Source: Nematostella vectensis (lineage: Eukaryota > Cnidaria > Anthozoa > Actiniaria > Edwardsiidae). Taken from it: DNA of 64,000 nucleotides. This document shows, in pieces, positions 46,001 to 57,276 of the stretch. The stretch lies in the NCBI RefSeq assembly GCF_932526225.1, contig NC_064042.1:11977040-12041039 (forward strand). Reading direction: 5' to 3'. How positions within the stretch are numbered: the stretch's first letter is position 1; every line of letters starts with the position of its first letter. The position numbers and the translations under genes are program-made. The notes beneath the pieces were generated by a model. The model was not told where the DNA came from. It ran no database searches and saw only the letters and a list, made by a program, of their open reading frames with translations.

Positions 46001-49000
46001 CTCTTTCTCCCATCGTATAGATCAACGCGTTTATTTGGCTTGGTGCATCCTTTTTGTCGAGACCCGAGGCAATCCGAAATCGCTCAAAGCGTTTCAGCCA
46101 TTTTGGCCAGCCATCCGGCTTTCCGAACTCGAACTTGTCAGGCGGAGTGATCTGGTAGATTGCCATCTTGCTATCCCAATTTATCTGACACCATGTAGTG
46201 TTTTCTTAACGACGATAGAAGTAGATTCCTGACAAGCAAACACGAGACGGCCATATTGGATATCAACATCTTTATTACCTCAAAACGAGGCAGGTGCCAC
46301 AGGGTACCCAAAATGGCTAACACTACACTTCTTACGCACTCAACTAAGTAATGCAGATTGTTTAATAGATTGATTTAGGCACTGCCTAAAAGCGGAGCCT
46401 ACGTGGATGCACTTTTTTAGCAATACTTGTAGCAAATTTAAGGATATAGGGGATGCAAACTAGCTTTGGAGTAGTTTTATTTTATATCCATTTCCAAGTA
46501 AATCCTGGTGTCTTGGGTACATTACTAATTTCTGCCATGACCCCCACCCCCTGGGGTTTGACTCTCCAAAAAAGTAGATGGGGTGTAGATAATCATCTTT
46601 TAGGGAATAAACTTCACCCAACTACTATCCCTCAGGGGGTGTTTAATGGTTATTCTGATACTGCTATCCTTTAGGGGTATCAAATTAATGAATTTTTGTA
46701 TTCAATAACAACTGATATATTTACCTCCCTCCACTCCCCCAGGAAGACTACCCAGGATTATGATGGATGAATGAATTGAATTGAGCACGAGAATGACAAT
46801 AAATACTTTTATTACCAAATGGGTGCCTTTTAGAGAATGCTTGTTTTTATTATCATTGTACAAATGCACCATTATTTGACATGAAAAAGTCAAAGCTGAG
46901 ATCCAGCAGTATGGGATTGCTTTTAGTAGGAAAGTGGTGTATACACGTAAGTAGGAAAAATGCATGATGTTAAAAAAGGTGTTATTCTGAATTATTAAAA
47001 ATCATGGCTTTTAATTTAAAAGTATTTATTTAGGCTGGTGTCTTATCACATATAATTTGGTTGTGAAAAATTGTGCAAGCCATAATAGAAATAATATTGT
47101 ATTGACACAGGAAATTAAAATGGTTCATTCAAAATTATTCATTTCTAAAGTTAGGCTCATGTCCTTTCCTTTATAATTTGGCTATGAAAAATTGTGCACA
47201 CCACAATATAAATATAATATTTGAGTTGACAAAAACAAACACGTCTATAATATTTCTCTTTCGGATAGGCCTTTTGATTACTGTACACGAAGTTTACACA
47301 CAATTATAATACAGAACGAGAATTTCACTCAACAGAATTGGGCTTAACAGTTTCAGCTTATTATGCATTTTACACAACCAAGCTAAGTATGCCACATCTG
47401 GCATACTTAGCTTGATAAATAAACTAAATGACAAATAAACTAATTCTGCATTACTGATTCTAGTTTGAGTGTTTCTAAGTTTCTCTGCCTCTTACGAGCT
47501 CTCTGCTCGTCATCTAGTCCGTACTCCGAGTCCTTTTGCCCTTTCCGGACTCTTAGCTTACCACTTAACCTATACTCGGAGCTCGTCTGTCTTTTTCGCA
47601 CTCTTTGCTCCTCGGTGAGTACAAGGTCACGCGCTCTCTTCCGAGCTCTTTGTTCTTCTGTCAACACTCGTGGCCTGCGTGACCTCTCCTCCTCATTATT
47701 TCGCTCCTCCCCTCTTCTTGGTTCTTCTTCAACTATTATAGATCGAAACGAGATGACATGATCTGAAAATTAGCCCAATGGTATAAAATATACCTAAAAA
47801 GTAAACACAAGCGCGCGCAAGACTACCGCCATCTTGTTTTTGGGCGCGAGTTTTAACAAAACCATTGTACACACACGTTCTTCTCTGTACAATAGAAGTA
47901 TTTTATTCTTAAAAATAAAATGCTAGTATCGTCTGATAATAAATCCGTGAAAAACCTTTCTAACATATACTTAAAAAGGCACTCAGCTCAAAACCGTTTG
48001 TTTTTTTAACATAATACCTACTGGATGTAAACATAAAACTATAATAGTTGGTCACTTACCTCTTTTATCACCACGTCAAAGGTCGTCCATGGTCACAGTG
48101 GAAATAAAAAAACTTCTCAATATTCAATTTCTTGTTTCGCTTTGCGGGTTTGCGTTGTTCATAAAAGAACTTTGAAGCATAAGTACGGACGTTTGGGGGC
48201 GGTGGTAAAAAATGTTATTTCCACTTAGACTGGTTATAAACCGGTTATGTCCAGTTTGGTAATTGAGTTAACATCCTCATGACGTCATCGTGATTGACGT
48301 ATCACTTGGCTATGACTCCTTTCTAGTTGGGCCGAGTGGGGCCTGGGAGTTGCACGATTTACTGGATTGTGACAAACAGGGTACCCGAGCGATGACCACA
48401 AAAACCAAGTCGCATAGTTATACCATATTTCTATACCTATGGAGCTCCACGCGCCGCGCTGGCTCCGCTATGATCTTGCTTTTTGTTGGCAATGCGCGCA
48501 ATGCACTCAATAATATTTGTAATGCGCATTTGACAAGAGTTGATGTATAAAATATATGGAATTGCTTGTTTCTCCTATAGATGTATGTGTATTTGCTTAT
48601 CATTGTACTGACTTTTTAGGTTAAAAACTACGCTTATAAACTATACAAGCAGTTAACCAGTGCAACACACGATCACCTGCTCAATATCAAAGTTGACCTA
48701 GATGTTGCTGGGATAAAAAACTCCTACGAGACCATCGAGATCGGCATCGAAAATGTCACAAGCAAATGGGAGGACAACCAGCGTCGCGTGCGTAAAGTCC
48801 TCAAACGATCCACCAAGAGTACAGAGAAAGACGCTCTTTACAAGTTTGATTTCGACCACCCGAAGTATCTCAACTTCTATAGCGAGAAGGAAAATAGAAA
48901 CGGAGTGAAAAGAGGCTATCGCATTCAGCATGCTGGGATAATGAAGCAATTGTACCCGGAGGATTGGATGATCGTACCGATGGTTAGCTGGTCTCTTTAT

Positions 49001-50175
49001 CAGCTTGCGGTTACGAGGTGAGACCGGTGGAACCGGTTAAACGGTTTGAAAAGGTCATGCAATTATAGGGGCGCAACTTTGAATTAACCTGTAGAACCGA
49101 TTTAGCATGTATCACCGCTTATTGTAATAACTGCCTACTTATGTAAAACTAATACTAATAACGCTCAATGTAATAACAAATCAAGTCTTAAAGTAATAAC
49201 GGACACGTTATAATAACCACAAATTTACTAATAACGAATCTTTGACTGGGTTTAATTATAGCAATACAATCAAGCTGAGGGTAAGTCGTCCTAGGGTCGG
49301 GGGGGGGGGGGGGGGTGTAACAAAGCGGCAAGGTGACGTGACGTTATCAGTGATTCCATCATAACTACTGCAAAATCTTATCACGAGCTACGAGATTTGT
49401 GATGCAACCAAACTCAAGCAGTTTCGAGTCAAGGGGGGTACAGCAGAGGGGCCATGTGACGTTGCTCTATCAATGACGTCATCATTAAAACGGTTTTATT
49501 GAGCCATCTTCAGTAAACATTAGTATTACGTTAGTATTATATTAAGCGGCAGTTATTACATTAAGTGGAGATCATATTCGTAACCTTGAGGGTGGTCATG
49601 TTTTAGGGAAAGTGAAAATTGGCATCATGGCCCTACGCATGTTCTAGCTATCCATGAATCTTATCTGCTACTTTATTGACAATATTTGATTGAAATTAAC
49701 TCATAGTCGATAACTTTGAGGAACTAAACGAAAAAATATAATGAAAAACATTTAATGAATTGCTGACATTCTATCATCTTCCAGGTACAATGAAAGCGAG
49801 AGACGTAGCTCTTCCATCTACAACCAGAACTCACCCACAGACACTCAAGTCGACTTCCGAAACTTTGTCAGCGACGAAAGCATTGTCAATCAAGACCTGG
49901 TTGCCTGGGTAACCATGGGCATGATTCACGTGCCTCATTCCGAAGATCTTCCGAATACCGGCACCGTAGGAAGCTCGGCTAGTTTCTTCATCCGACCGTT
50001 TAACTACTTTGACGAAGACCCATCGATTGCTTCTTCAGATGCAATCCTCATTACGCCTTCAGACAAAGAAGCCAGCGGTCAGAAAATTGACAGGTTTGGA
50101 ACTCCTGAAGGCCCCGTATGTGTGCCCGCGGAATACAGCATAAATTTCAGCGGTCGCTATGCCAAGGAAGACTGA
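43002..50175 (+). CDS. Membrane-anchored copper amine oxidase, four exons
   Basis: Primary-amine oxidase of the AOC family, which oxidises amines to aldehydes with release of H2O2 and ammonia. Exons 43002-44388, 44687-44895, 48620-49017 and 49785-50175; phases 1, 0 and 2 all join, giving 794 residues against about 760 in vertebrate AOC3. Start chosen at MAKDYTTPSEH because a type II membrane anchor (about 21-43) follows, as in AOC3; the frame is open further upstream, but a CTGCAG acceptor at 42929 suggests a 5' UTR exon border. Catalytic Asp412 (NFLDASW), topaquinone precursor Tyr500 (VYNYDY), copper ligands His549/His551 (THDHLL) and His713 (MIHVPHSED) are all present, so the enzyme should be active. 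A poly(A) signal lies at 50665-50670. Intron 2 (3.7 kb) carries the gypsy fragment. Confidence 0.93.
44515..44640 (-). repeat. Trinucleotide-rich (ATT/ACC) stretch in AOC intron 1
   Basis: Low-complexity ATT, ACT and ACC triplets with a (CCA)n core. Open on the minus strand as a Val/Ile-rich peptide; not a gene. Confidence 0.7.
45617..46166 (-). pseudogene. Ty3/gypsy gag fragment in AOC intron 2
   Basis: Minus-strand reading from ATG 46166 gives AIYQITPPDKFEFGKPDGWP, then KRFERFRIASGLDKKD and AEDVLSTFSLTEAESKDY, ending at TAG 45945. A second frame (45847-45617) continues with TNLHSLAQHCNYGNLTDELI and RDRLVVGLQDAKLSERLQLK. This is the N-terminal gag domain common in invertebrate gypsy elements, broken by a frameshift and stop and lacking the zinc knuckle and pol. 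It is preceded on the same strand by the LTR at 46194-46327. Confidence 0.75.
46194..46327 (-). mobile_element. LTR (134 bp) of a Ty3/gypsy element
   Basis: Starts TGTAGTGTT and ends AACACTACA, a perfect 9-bp inverted terminus of the usual TG...CA type. On the minus strand it is followed by TGGTGTCAGATAAATTGGGA, a plausible primer-binding site, and then the gag ATG at 46166. No second LTR was found downstream, so the element is truncated. Confidence 0.7.
46340..47370. other. AOC intron 2, repeat-derived
   Basis: Contains a 'TAGGCACTGCCTAAAAGCGGAG' word also near 5809. Two diverged direct copies (about 47035-47115 and 47150-47235) share 'GG(T/C)(T/C)(G/A)TGAAAAATTGTGCA' and ATAATATT. No gene seen. 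Confidence 0.5.
47377..47416. repeat. Perfect hairpin, 15-bp stem
   Basis: AAGCTAAGTATGCCA, a 4-nt loop CATC, then TGGCATACTTAGCTT. A CTAA lies about 10 nt after the hairpin, which recalls a Helitron 3' terminus, but no Helitron 5' end or Rep/helicase gene was found. Confidence 0.7.
47440..47700 (-). pseudogene. Lys/Arg-rich repeat protein fragment (transposon-associated?)
   Basis: Minus-strand reading frame with repeated LTEEQR(A/V)RKR units and related SEYRLSGKLRVRKGQ and SEYGLDDEQRARKRQ blocks, ending at TAA near 47440. It is open upstream to about 47700. Such EEQR-RKR repeats occur in N-terminal parts of some transposon ORFs. Assignment weak. Confidence 0.35.
49290..49500. repeat. Poly(G) run and remnant of the TGACGTCA-repeat family
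   Basis: About 18 G at 49299-49316, then GTGACGTGACG, 'TATCACGAGCTACGAGATTTGTGATGCAACCAAACTC', AAGGGGGGTACAGC and CAATGACGTCATC. This is a degenerate copy of the family at 5920-6735. It lies in AOC intron 3. Confidence 0.6.
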
Positions 50176-50664
50176 GGGCTGTGTTTATGAACTGTTACAT
50201 TTTCTTTCTCATTTCGTTAATCTTAAATCTTTAAAAGATTTAAAAAGAACGCGCGATATAAAAGCGCTATGGCAACACAAAACCTCTGGTGAGGGATAGT
50301 TTTGTTATTTTTTATTTGTTATTGTAGGTGGCTAAGGTTTCAAGATCTAAGACGTCATTTGAGCTAGTCTTATTAAAAACGAAAATTTGGCAGAGTCGAT
50401 TTCCAGTTTTTGGTGTATTGTATTCATTTTTCTGGTACGAGATCGCGACAGTTTGGGCTTTTTGATTCTATTCAGATAGTTTGTAGCGTATAGTTAGTTT
50501 GTAGGTATGCGTGACGGGACCTTTATTTTACGTACCCATTTGAGTGTTAATGTAATGATTGTAGAGTTAAAACCGAACTGGAAGTATATTAAAACATGCA
50601 TTTTCAATATATTGGGCTGTTAAGAATGTGTTTAATGTACTACTCCCTTAAAACAATTCTTTGC

Positions 50665-50670
50665 AATAAA
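50665..50670 (+). terminator. Polyadenylation signal of the amine oxidase gene
   Basis: AATAAA in TTGCAATAAAGTGGGC, about 490 nt after the stop codon; the first canonical hexamer downstream. Confidence 0.5.
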
Positions 50671-50987
50671 GTGGGCAATAACAGGGTGTCCGTCATTGGC
50701 TAGCCCAGGAAGAATAAGCTAGCCTCGCCCCAGGCGTCTGGTGGCAGCCCTCGGTTGTCACGCATTCTCTGCAATAAAAAGTGACGTCATTAAGCGTTAG
50801 GCCGCTCAGCCAATAGAAGCCAGGTGACGGGGCTAAGAAGAAGCTAGGATGCGCGGTTCGTTGACTTGCTATGTCGGGGGGGAGGGAGGGGGGATTTCGG
50901 CTTAACTTGTTTTTTACTATTTTCGCGGGTTGCTTATAATTGCCTCGTGTGGTAAGCAGAAGGTGGGAGTTTTAAAGGATTTTAGTT

Positions 50988-51795
50988 AAAATTGCAATTA
51001 GTGTATCTTTTTGTTACCTCCGCCAGCCAAATATTGAGAATCTCGTAATTCTTTTTTCCCCTGGAAAACTAGTAATGAGTCAATGCAAATATTGAACACT
51101 GTGTGCAAACACAGAGCAATCCACCAATTTGAATTATAATTGCAATTGCTCTATCTTTTTGTAAACTACGCTAGACAAATATTGAAAATCTCGTTATTCT
51201 ATTTTCCTTTGCAAAACTAGTATTAAGTCAATGAATTTTCAATATATTGTGGTGGTAAGAATTTGTATAACTCACTGGGAAGACAATTTACAGGGTTATT
51301 TGAATAAATTGAAAACTGTCGGGCATTTAGATCATCCAAGACCTGTCCCGACTGTCGGGCATATAGCCACTGCGAAAAAAAAAACGGTGACAAAACCCAT
51401 AATAGTTCATAAGTCCAGTCTCCTCTGAGCGTGCCACAGGGGCCCCAGTGGGTGCGACGGGCTGGAACAATGCCATTGCACTGTCTACAGGTGCTCCAAG
51501 CAATGCACATTAATGGAAAAAAAACAGTTGGAGGACTAATATGAATGAAATCCCAGCCCTATGTTGATTTTTCACCTTTTTTCACAATCTCTACGGAAAT
51601 AAACACATTTTTTTCTTTAAAGAAAAAAGTTGTACCAATTGATACTATAATTGCAATAGCTGTATCTTTTTGTAAGATCCGCCAGCCAAATATTGAGAAT
51701 CTCGTAATTCTATTTTCTCTTACAAAATTAGTATTAAGTCAATGCAAATATCAAACACTGTGTGCAAACACAAGCAATCCACCAATCGAGTATAG
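50988..51795 (+). repeat. Three diverged direct repeats of about 100-150 bp
   Basis: Copies at about 50988-51120, 51136-51235 and 51649-51790 share 'TATCTTTTTGTAA', 'GCCAAATATTGAGAATCTCG', 'AAAACTAGTA(T/A)TA' and 'GTCAATGCAAATAT'. Copies 1 and 3 also share 'ACACTGTGTGCAAACAC' and GCAATCCACCAAT. They lie between the amine oxidase and the PAN-EGF gene. Confidence 0.75.
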
Positions 51796-51961
51796 GCCTT
51801 TTCCAAATTCAATAACATGCGTTGTAGAACGAATTATATATAATTTAATTTTTGGGTGTTTCAATCATTTATTTATAAAAAACCACGCAGTTGGTATGCT
51901 GCTCTATTTTTTGAAGCCATACAACTAAATTTACTTTTTTCATCCAAGGTGACACTTTACA

Positions 51962-54900
51962 ATGTTTTTTTACTTGAGCTTTATCGCCTGTATCACTTTA
52001 CAATTCCCGACAATGGCAGTAAATAATTGTGACTCCCCGTTGTACTCTCATTATGGGAAGAAATTGTTAGGCTCCACTTTTAAAACTTTGCGGGTTGAGA
52101 ATCTTGGTGAGTGCAACGTTAAATGTTTTGATAATGACAATTGCTTGAGCATCAACTTTGACAGAATTTCCAAGAAATGCGACCTTAATAACGCTACCAA
52201 AGACATGTTTCCTCTGCGGACGACACTGGTTGACTCTGGGTCATCGGTGCATTTTCAAGCCAAGTCCGAAAAAGGTGAGATTTACAAAATGATAAACTTT
52301 GCCTTAGTTATAGTTATGGTTCGAGGTGTGGGAGCCCTCATACTTGCCAGAATGTGCAAAGACCCTGCAGACCACGATAGGTCCTCATACATTTATGCTC
52401 GTAATCAGACCAATCCTCGCAAGACTGCGTACTTCTCTTAGCCGTGCACACAATGCATATTTTCCGGTGCCTGTTTTTTGTAGCCTTATATCTCGTTAAG
52501 GCGCGTTTACACTTGCAACTTTGCTGCAAATGTTTTCGCACAAGTGATGACATTGGCGAAGCCACAGATCGCACCAAGTTGCACGAGTTATTCTGTGCTA
52601 ACACGTGCGCGCGGGAAAAAGGACCATGCCATCACTCGCGCGACAAAATTTGCAGTAAAAGTCGCAAGTGGAAACCGGGCTTTTATTTACTCAAAGCCGA
52701 CTACACACCTGCAGAAAATCATACAACATGCAGCATCATTGTTATGATATAACTAAACATATTTCGCCACGAAGAATACAATGTGGTTATATTTTTCAAA
52801 ACAATAATTTAAAAGAGCGTACTCAAAAGTCTTCGCCAAGATATTGGGTCTCACAACGTCACAATGTGGCTAGATAATTCTCGCCCAGGTGTGAAAACGA
52901 TATCAGCCGGTGATCTGCTCTTGAAATCTCCCAACCACGTATCTGCCTTATTGGCTCAATGAATTTACATGTGTGAGGTCTAGGCAGGTCTAGGATGTTG
53001 TTAAGCATGATGTAATTTTCGTTGAAGAGGGGATTTGGCCCAGGGACAAAGGGGGGAGGGGTTAATCTAATTTTTGTTACATATGGCTTTCTGGCAACCC
53101 AAAGGGGGGGGGGGGGGGGGGGTAAACACGCTAAACCCTCACCCTAGATCAGCTACTGTTATGAAACGCACTGTGCTCCAAATAGATTACATCCCTGATC
53201 TACTCTTGAATTCTCCCAGCCACTTCTCTTTTTTTTTTAACTGTGCAGTAATACTTGATAAGCCTTCATGGTTTTTCTTACTTACGTTACAATATAGTTT
53301 TGGGAGAGCGCATCGCATGCTGACGTAAGCATATGATAATTTAGTTTTTTTAGTATCACGATATATTGGTATATTTTAACAAAAAAGGCTCGAATATGTG
53401 CCATAAAATAAAACCCTTGACTTACGTTACAATCCAACGCCAAGAAAATTTTCAAAGATCTGTAGAAAATTCACATTTCATCATTTTTAAATCTGTTCTT
53501 GGTATTTTGATGTTGATTATTTATATTTGTGCACAAATATGTCAGTCAATCTTGTTTTAAAAACGGTCGTTTTTCTAGCTATGGCATTACATACCATAAT
53601 TGGGACTTCAATCATTTTTTCGCTTTTTAATCGCTCTAGAACTTTTTATGGCGAGAATTTCCACGTAAATTTGCAGGAATTCGTGTTTACTAAGATTTTG
53701 CTGGTGCCTAGTCCCTGTCGTTTTGGAAATCACAGGTCTCCCGCGCGCTGCCCCAGGCTCTTTTAGATCATTTAGAAAAACGACAGCCATATGCTTGACA
53801 CAGGGGCGGTTCCAAAAGGGGGAGGGGGGAAGGGGGGACGAAGCAAGGATTTCAAGAAAGGGTGGCAGTCATTGTTCTTCCGTGGATTTCCTTATATTTC
53901 TTGTCATTTATAAGCAAAATCATATCAAACATATTCCCCATGGATATTGTTCTCTTTTTGTATTGCCTTATATGCGCATGGATGCCCATATTTAGAAGAG
54001 CTAAAGTTTTCCCTATCCATGATCCCCAGAAAACATGGTGAAAAATGCTGATTCCTGTCAATTTGAGACTCGCGGCGAAATTTTGTCAAGCCAAGTCTTT
54101 ATCTCACTAATCTTGAAAAGCCTCTAGGTCTCTACCCAGGCCTCCAAGAGATTGACCGAGCGGGGTCACCCAAATATTGATATGATTTAAAAAAAAAACG
54201 AGGGGGGCGCGCTCGGCCCACCACGTGATCCGCCCCTGTGATAAAAGCGGTTAACTGATCGCTTGTATTTGCAGCATGTTCAAGGTGTCACGCGAATGCC
54301 TCGTGCATCATTGTCACGCAAGAGACGTACAAGTGCAAGTGCGAGGGTGGTTTCCTAGGCGACGGTTACCAATGCATTATCGGTGAGAAGAAGTGATTTT
54401 AAGAAAACTCAAGTTCCGGGACTTAATTGTATGCATCCAACTGCTTTTATCTCCAGGCGGCTTTGTGCATAGCTTCTTCCCAAGAGAAAAATATATGTTG
54501 GTGCTATATTAGTTGACACAGAACTATATCAAATATTTTAAGGACCAGATAAACTGGCAAGGCAGTGTATCACGTGAAGCAAATTGTTTCTTAAAAGCTT
54601 GCCAATGAGATTACAAGAAAGGTATTTAGTTAAAACGGGCTTTACTTGGTCAATCAGCTTTAGCATCAGCTTAACCAAGACATGACTTCCCTGCTAGGGT
54701 TAATTCATACGACCCATACAGCCAGATAAACAAGTGAAACATGCATATTTTAGGTGATTGTCAACATTGTTTCTATTCAAATGATTAATTAGGTAAAAGC
54801 TGCTCTGAAATTCATCGCAAGTTCCCAAAAGCAACATCCGGGGTTTATCTGTTAGATCCTGACGCTGGTAGCGATGACAACGCATACAAAGGCTACTGCG

Positions 54901-56849
54901 ATATGACGTCAGAGGGCGGTGGCTGGACTATGTGTTACACCACTAACGATAAGGTGAACAGCAAAACGGAAGTGACGTATAACCCGGCTCACCCTTACGG
55001 CACGAATGGATACCGCACCAACTGCAACCCATTCGAGGTAAGTAACACGAGGTTATCACGTGCTACTATGAAGCGAAAGTGACGTATAACCCTGTTCACC
55101 CGTTCGGCACGAATGGATACATTGTCATTGTCATTGTCGTTATCATTCTAGTTTTCATTGTCGATGTCATTCTAATTGTAGCTGTTGGTATAATTGTCAT
55201 TGTCGATGTCATTCTAATTGTAGCTGTTGGTATAATTGTCATTGTCGATGTCATTCTAATTGTCATTGTCGATGTCATTCTAATTGTCATTGTCGATATC
55301 ATTCTGATTGTCATTGTCGATGTCATTCTAATTGTCATTGTCGATGTCATTCTAATTGTCATTGTCGATATCATTCTAATTGTCATTGTCGATATCATTC
55401 TAATTGTCATTGTCGGTGTCATTCTAATTGTCATTGTCGATATCATTCTAATTGTCATTGTCGATATCATTCTGATTGTCATTGTCGATATCATTCTAAT
55501 TGTCATTGTCGATATCATTCTGATTGTCATTGTCGATGTCATTCTAATTGTCATTGTCGATATCATTCTAATTGTCATTGTCGATATCATTCTGATTGTT
55601 ATTGTCGGTGTCTTTCTAATTGTCATTGTCGATATCATTCTAATTGTCATTGTCGATGTCATTCTAATTGTCGTTGTCGATATCATTCTGATTGTCATTG
55701 TCGATGTCATTCTAATTGTCATTGTCGATATCATTCTGATTGTCATTGTCGATATCATTCTAATTGTCATTGTCGATGTCATTCTAATTGTCATTGTCGA
55801 TATCATTCTAATTGTCATTGTCGATATCATTCTGATTGTCATTGTCGGTGTCATTCTAATTGTCATTGTCGATATCATTCTAATTGTCATTGTCGATATC
55901 ATTCTGATTGTCATTGTCGATATCATTCTAATTGTCATTGTCGATATCATTCTGATTGTCATTGTCGATGTCATTCTAATTGTAGCTGTTGGTATAATCG
56001 TCATTATCGATGCCATTCTAATTGTAGCTGTTGGTATAATTGTCATTGTCGATATCATTCTAATTGTAGCTGTTGGTATAATTGTCATTGTCGATGTCAT
56101 TCTAATTATCATTGTCGATTTCATTCTAATTGTAGCTGTTGGTATAATTGTCATTGTCGTTGTCATTCTTATTGTAGCTGTTGGTATAATTGTCATTGTC
56201 GATGTCTTTCTAATTGTCATTGTCGATGTCATTCTAAGTGTAGCTTTTGATATAATTGTCATTGTCGATGTAATTGTCATTATCATTGTCGTTGTCATTT
56301 TTGTCGTTGAAGTGTTCTTGTCGGTGTCGTCATTGTTGTCATCATTGACATAGTCATTGCTAGATTGTAAGTTTTCATGCACTCTCGTGTTCAACTCTTT
56401 TCACAAATATCAAGATCTCTTTCTCTTTCGTTCATTTGATTTATTTTCCCTCCATTATTTTCCCGTAGTTCAACGAGATCCTGTTCACTCTCGAGGCCGC
56501 CACCCCCGCGCATGCGTACTTCAAACGCGAAGACAACCAGACCCTGAACATGACCGTTAACTACAACAAGAGAGCAGATGGCAATGGATTATGGGTAGCC
56601 CATGGTGTTGCATTGACAACATGGAAATACGAATTGCTTATCTGTGATACAAGCGTAATGCAAGGGTTCATGCTTTCTGGGTATACAGGCTGGTGCTATA
56701 AGACATGCGACCTCTGGTGCGGCGATTACCTCTCTCATTACTATCGCACATCTGCTCTTGATAACCGATATAGCGGCGTTTCCTTTAAGGAGAATGGGCA
56801 TAAGGTCATGGATGGGAAACTGATAAGTGTCGGAGTTAGGCTAAGTTAA
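51962..56849 (+). CDS. Secreted PAN-EGF-fibrinogen-like protein (USOMP5-like), four exons
   Basis: Exons 51962-52274, 54275-54382, 54793-55037 and 56469-56849; phases 1, 1, 0 join cleanly to 348 residues. Signal peptide (FFYLSFIACITLQFP), then a PAN/apple domain (about 23-104; Cys pairs in GECNVKCFDNDNC), a single EGF-like domain (105-140; CHANASC, KCKCEGGFLGDGYQC) and a fibrinogen-like C-terminal domain (142-348). That domain has CDMTSEGGGWTMCY, NPFEFNEILF, WVAHGVALTTWKYELLICD and TGWCYKTCDLWCGDY. This order is that of cnidarian 'uncharacterized skeletal organic matrix protein 5'-like proteins. Extracellular matrix or lectin-like binding is inferred; no ligand can be read from the sequence. 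Intron 3 begins with a copied piece of exon 3, followed by a minisatellite. Confidence 0.9.
52496..52690. mobile_element. Short MITE-like repeat in intron 1 of the PAN-EGF gene
   Basis: Begins TAAGGCGCGTTTACACTTGC and ends with the inverted CGCAAGTGGAAACCGGGCTT. It holds the internal word ATCGCACCAAGTTGCACGAG. No coding function. Confidence 0.45.
55079..55122 (+). repeat. Duplicated fragment of exon 3 in the following intron
   Basis: GTGACGTATAACCC, then TCACCCGTTCGGCACGAATG and GATAC, repeat exon 3 bases about 54971-55013 with a few substitutions. It starts about 45 bp after the exon's splice donor. Confidence 0.85.
55122..56345. repeat. 18-bp minisatellite in intron 3 of the PAN-EGF gene
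   Basis: About 68 units of ATTGTCGATGTCATTCTA with GATATC, GGTGTC and GTAGCTGTTGGTATAATT variants. Because 18 is divisible by three and the unit lacks stops in one frame on each strand, both strands carry frames of more than 420 codons. These are not genes. Confidence 0.95.
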
Positions 56850-57276
56850 TTAATGGAGAATTTATTTGAACATCAAGCAGCCCGAAAATTTTGGATATAT
56901 GATAAAATTAAATCGATACTCTTTGCAACACCGACTTTTTAAAAATTTGGCAAAACAGAAATGCCAAAATAAAGTCGACAGAGAAATATAGTTGACATGG
57001 AAAACGATTTAGAAAAACAGTGCCTTTGGAGAATTCAAAATCAATTCCAAAAGTTTGCTGTAACCATATTATTATGGAAAGTCCAAACATATTTTATTAC
57101 GTTTCTAAGGTTTACAGTCACTCCGTCCACAAACCATGTCGCCCACAACCATTTCGTCCACTAATTGAGTCAACTCGTCCACAAGTAGAGTCAACTCGTC
57201 CACAAAAATAGAGTAAATTCGTCCACACATAGTTCTCACAAAAATAAAGCCTCATAACATTAGTGTTTCATATAAA

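Noticed and set aside
55079-56394. 424- and 432-codon frames on opposite strands
   Set aside because: 18-bp minisatellite lying between two well-supported exons of the PAN-EGF gene; no protein-like composition.
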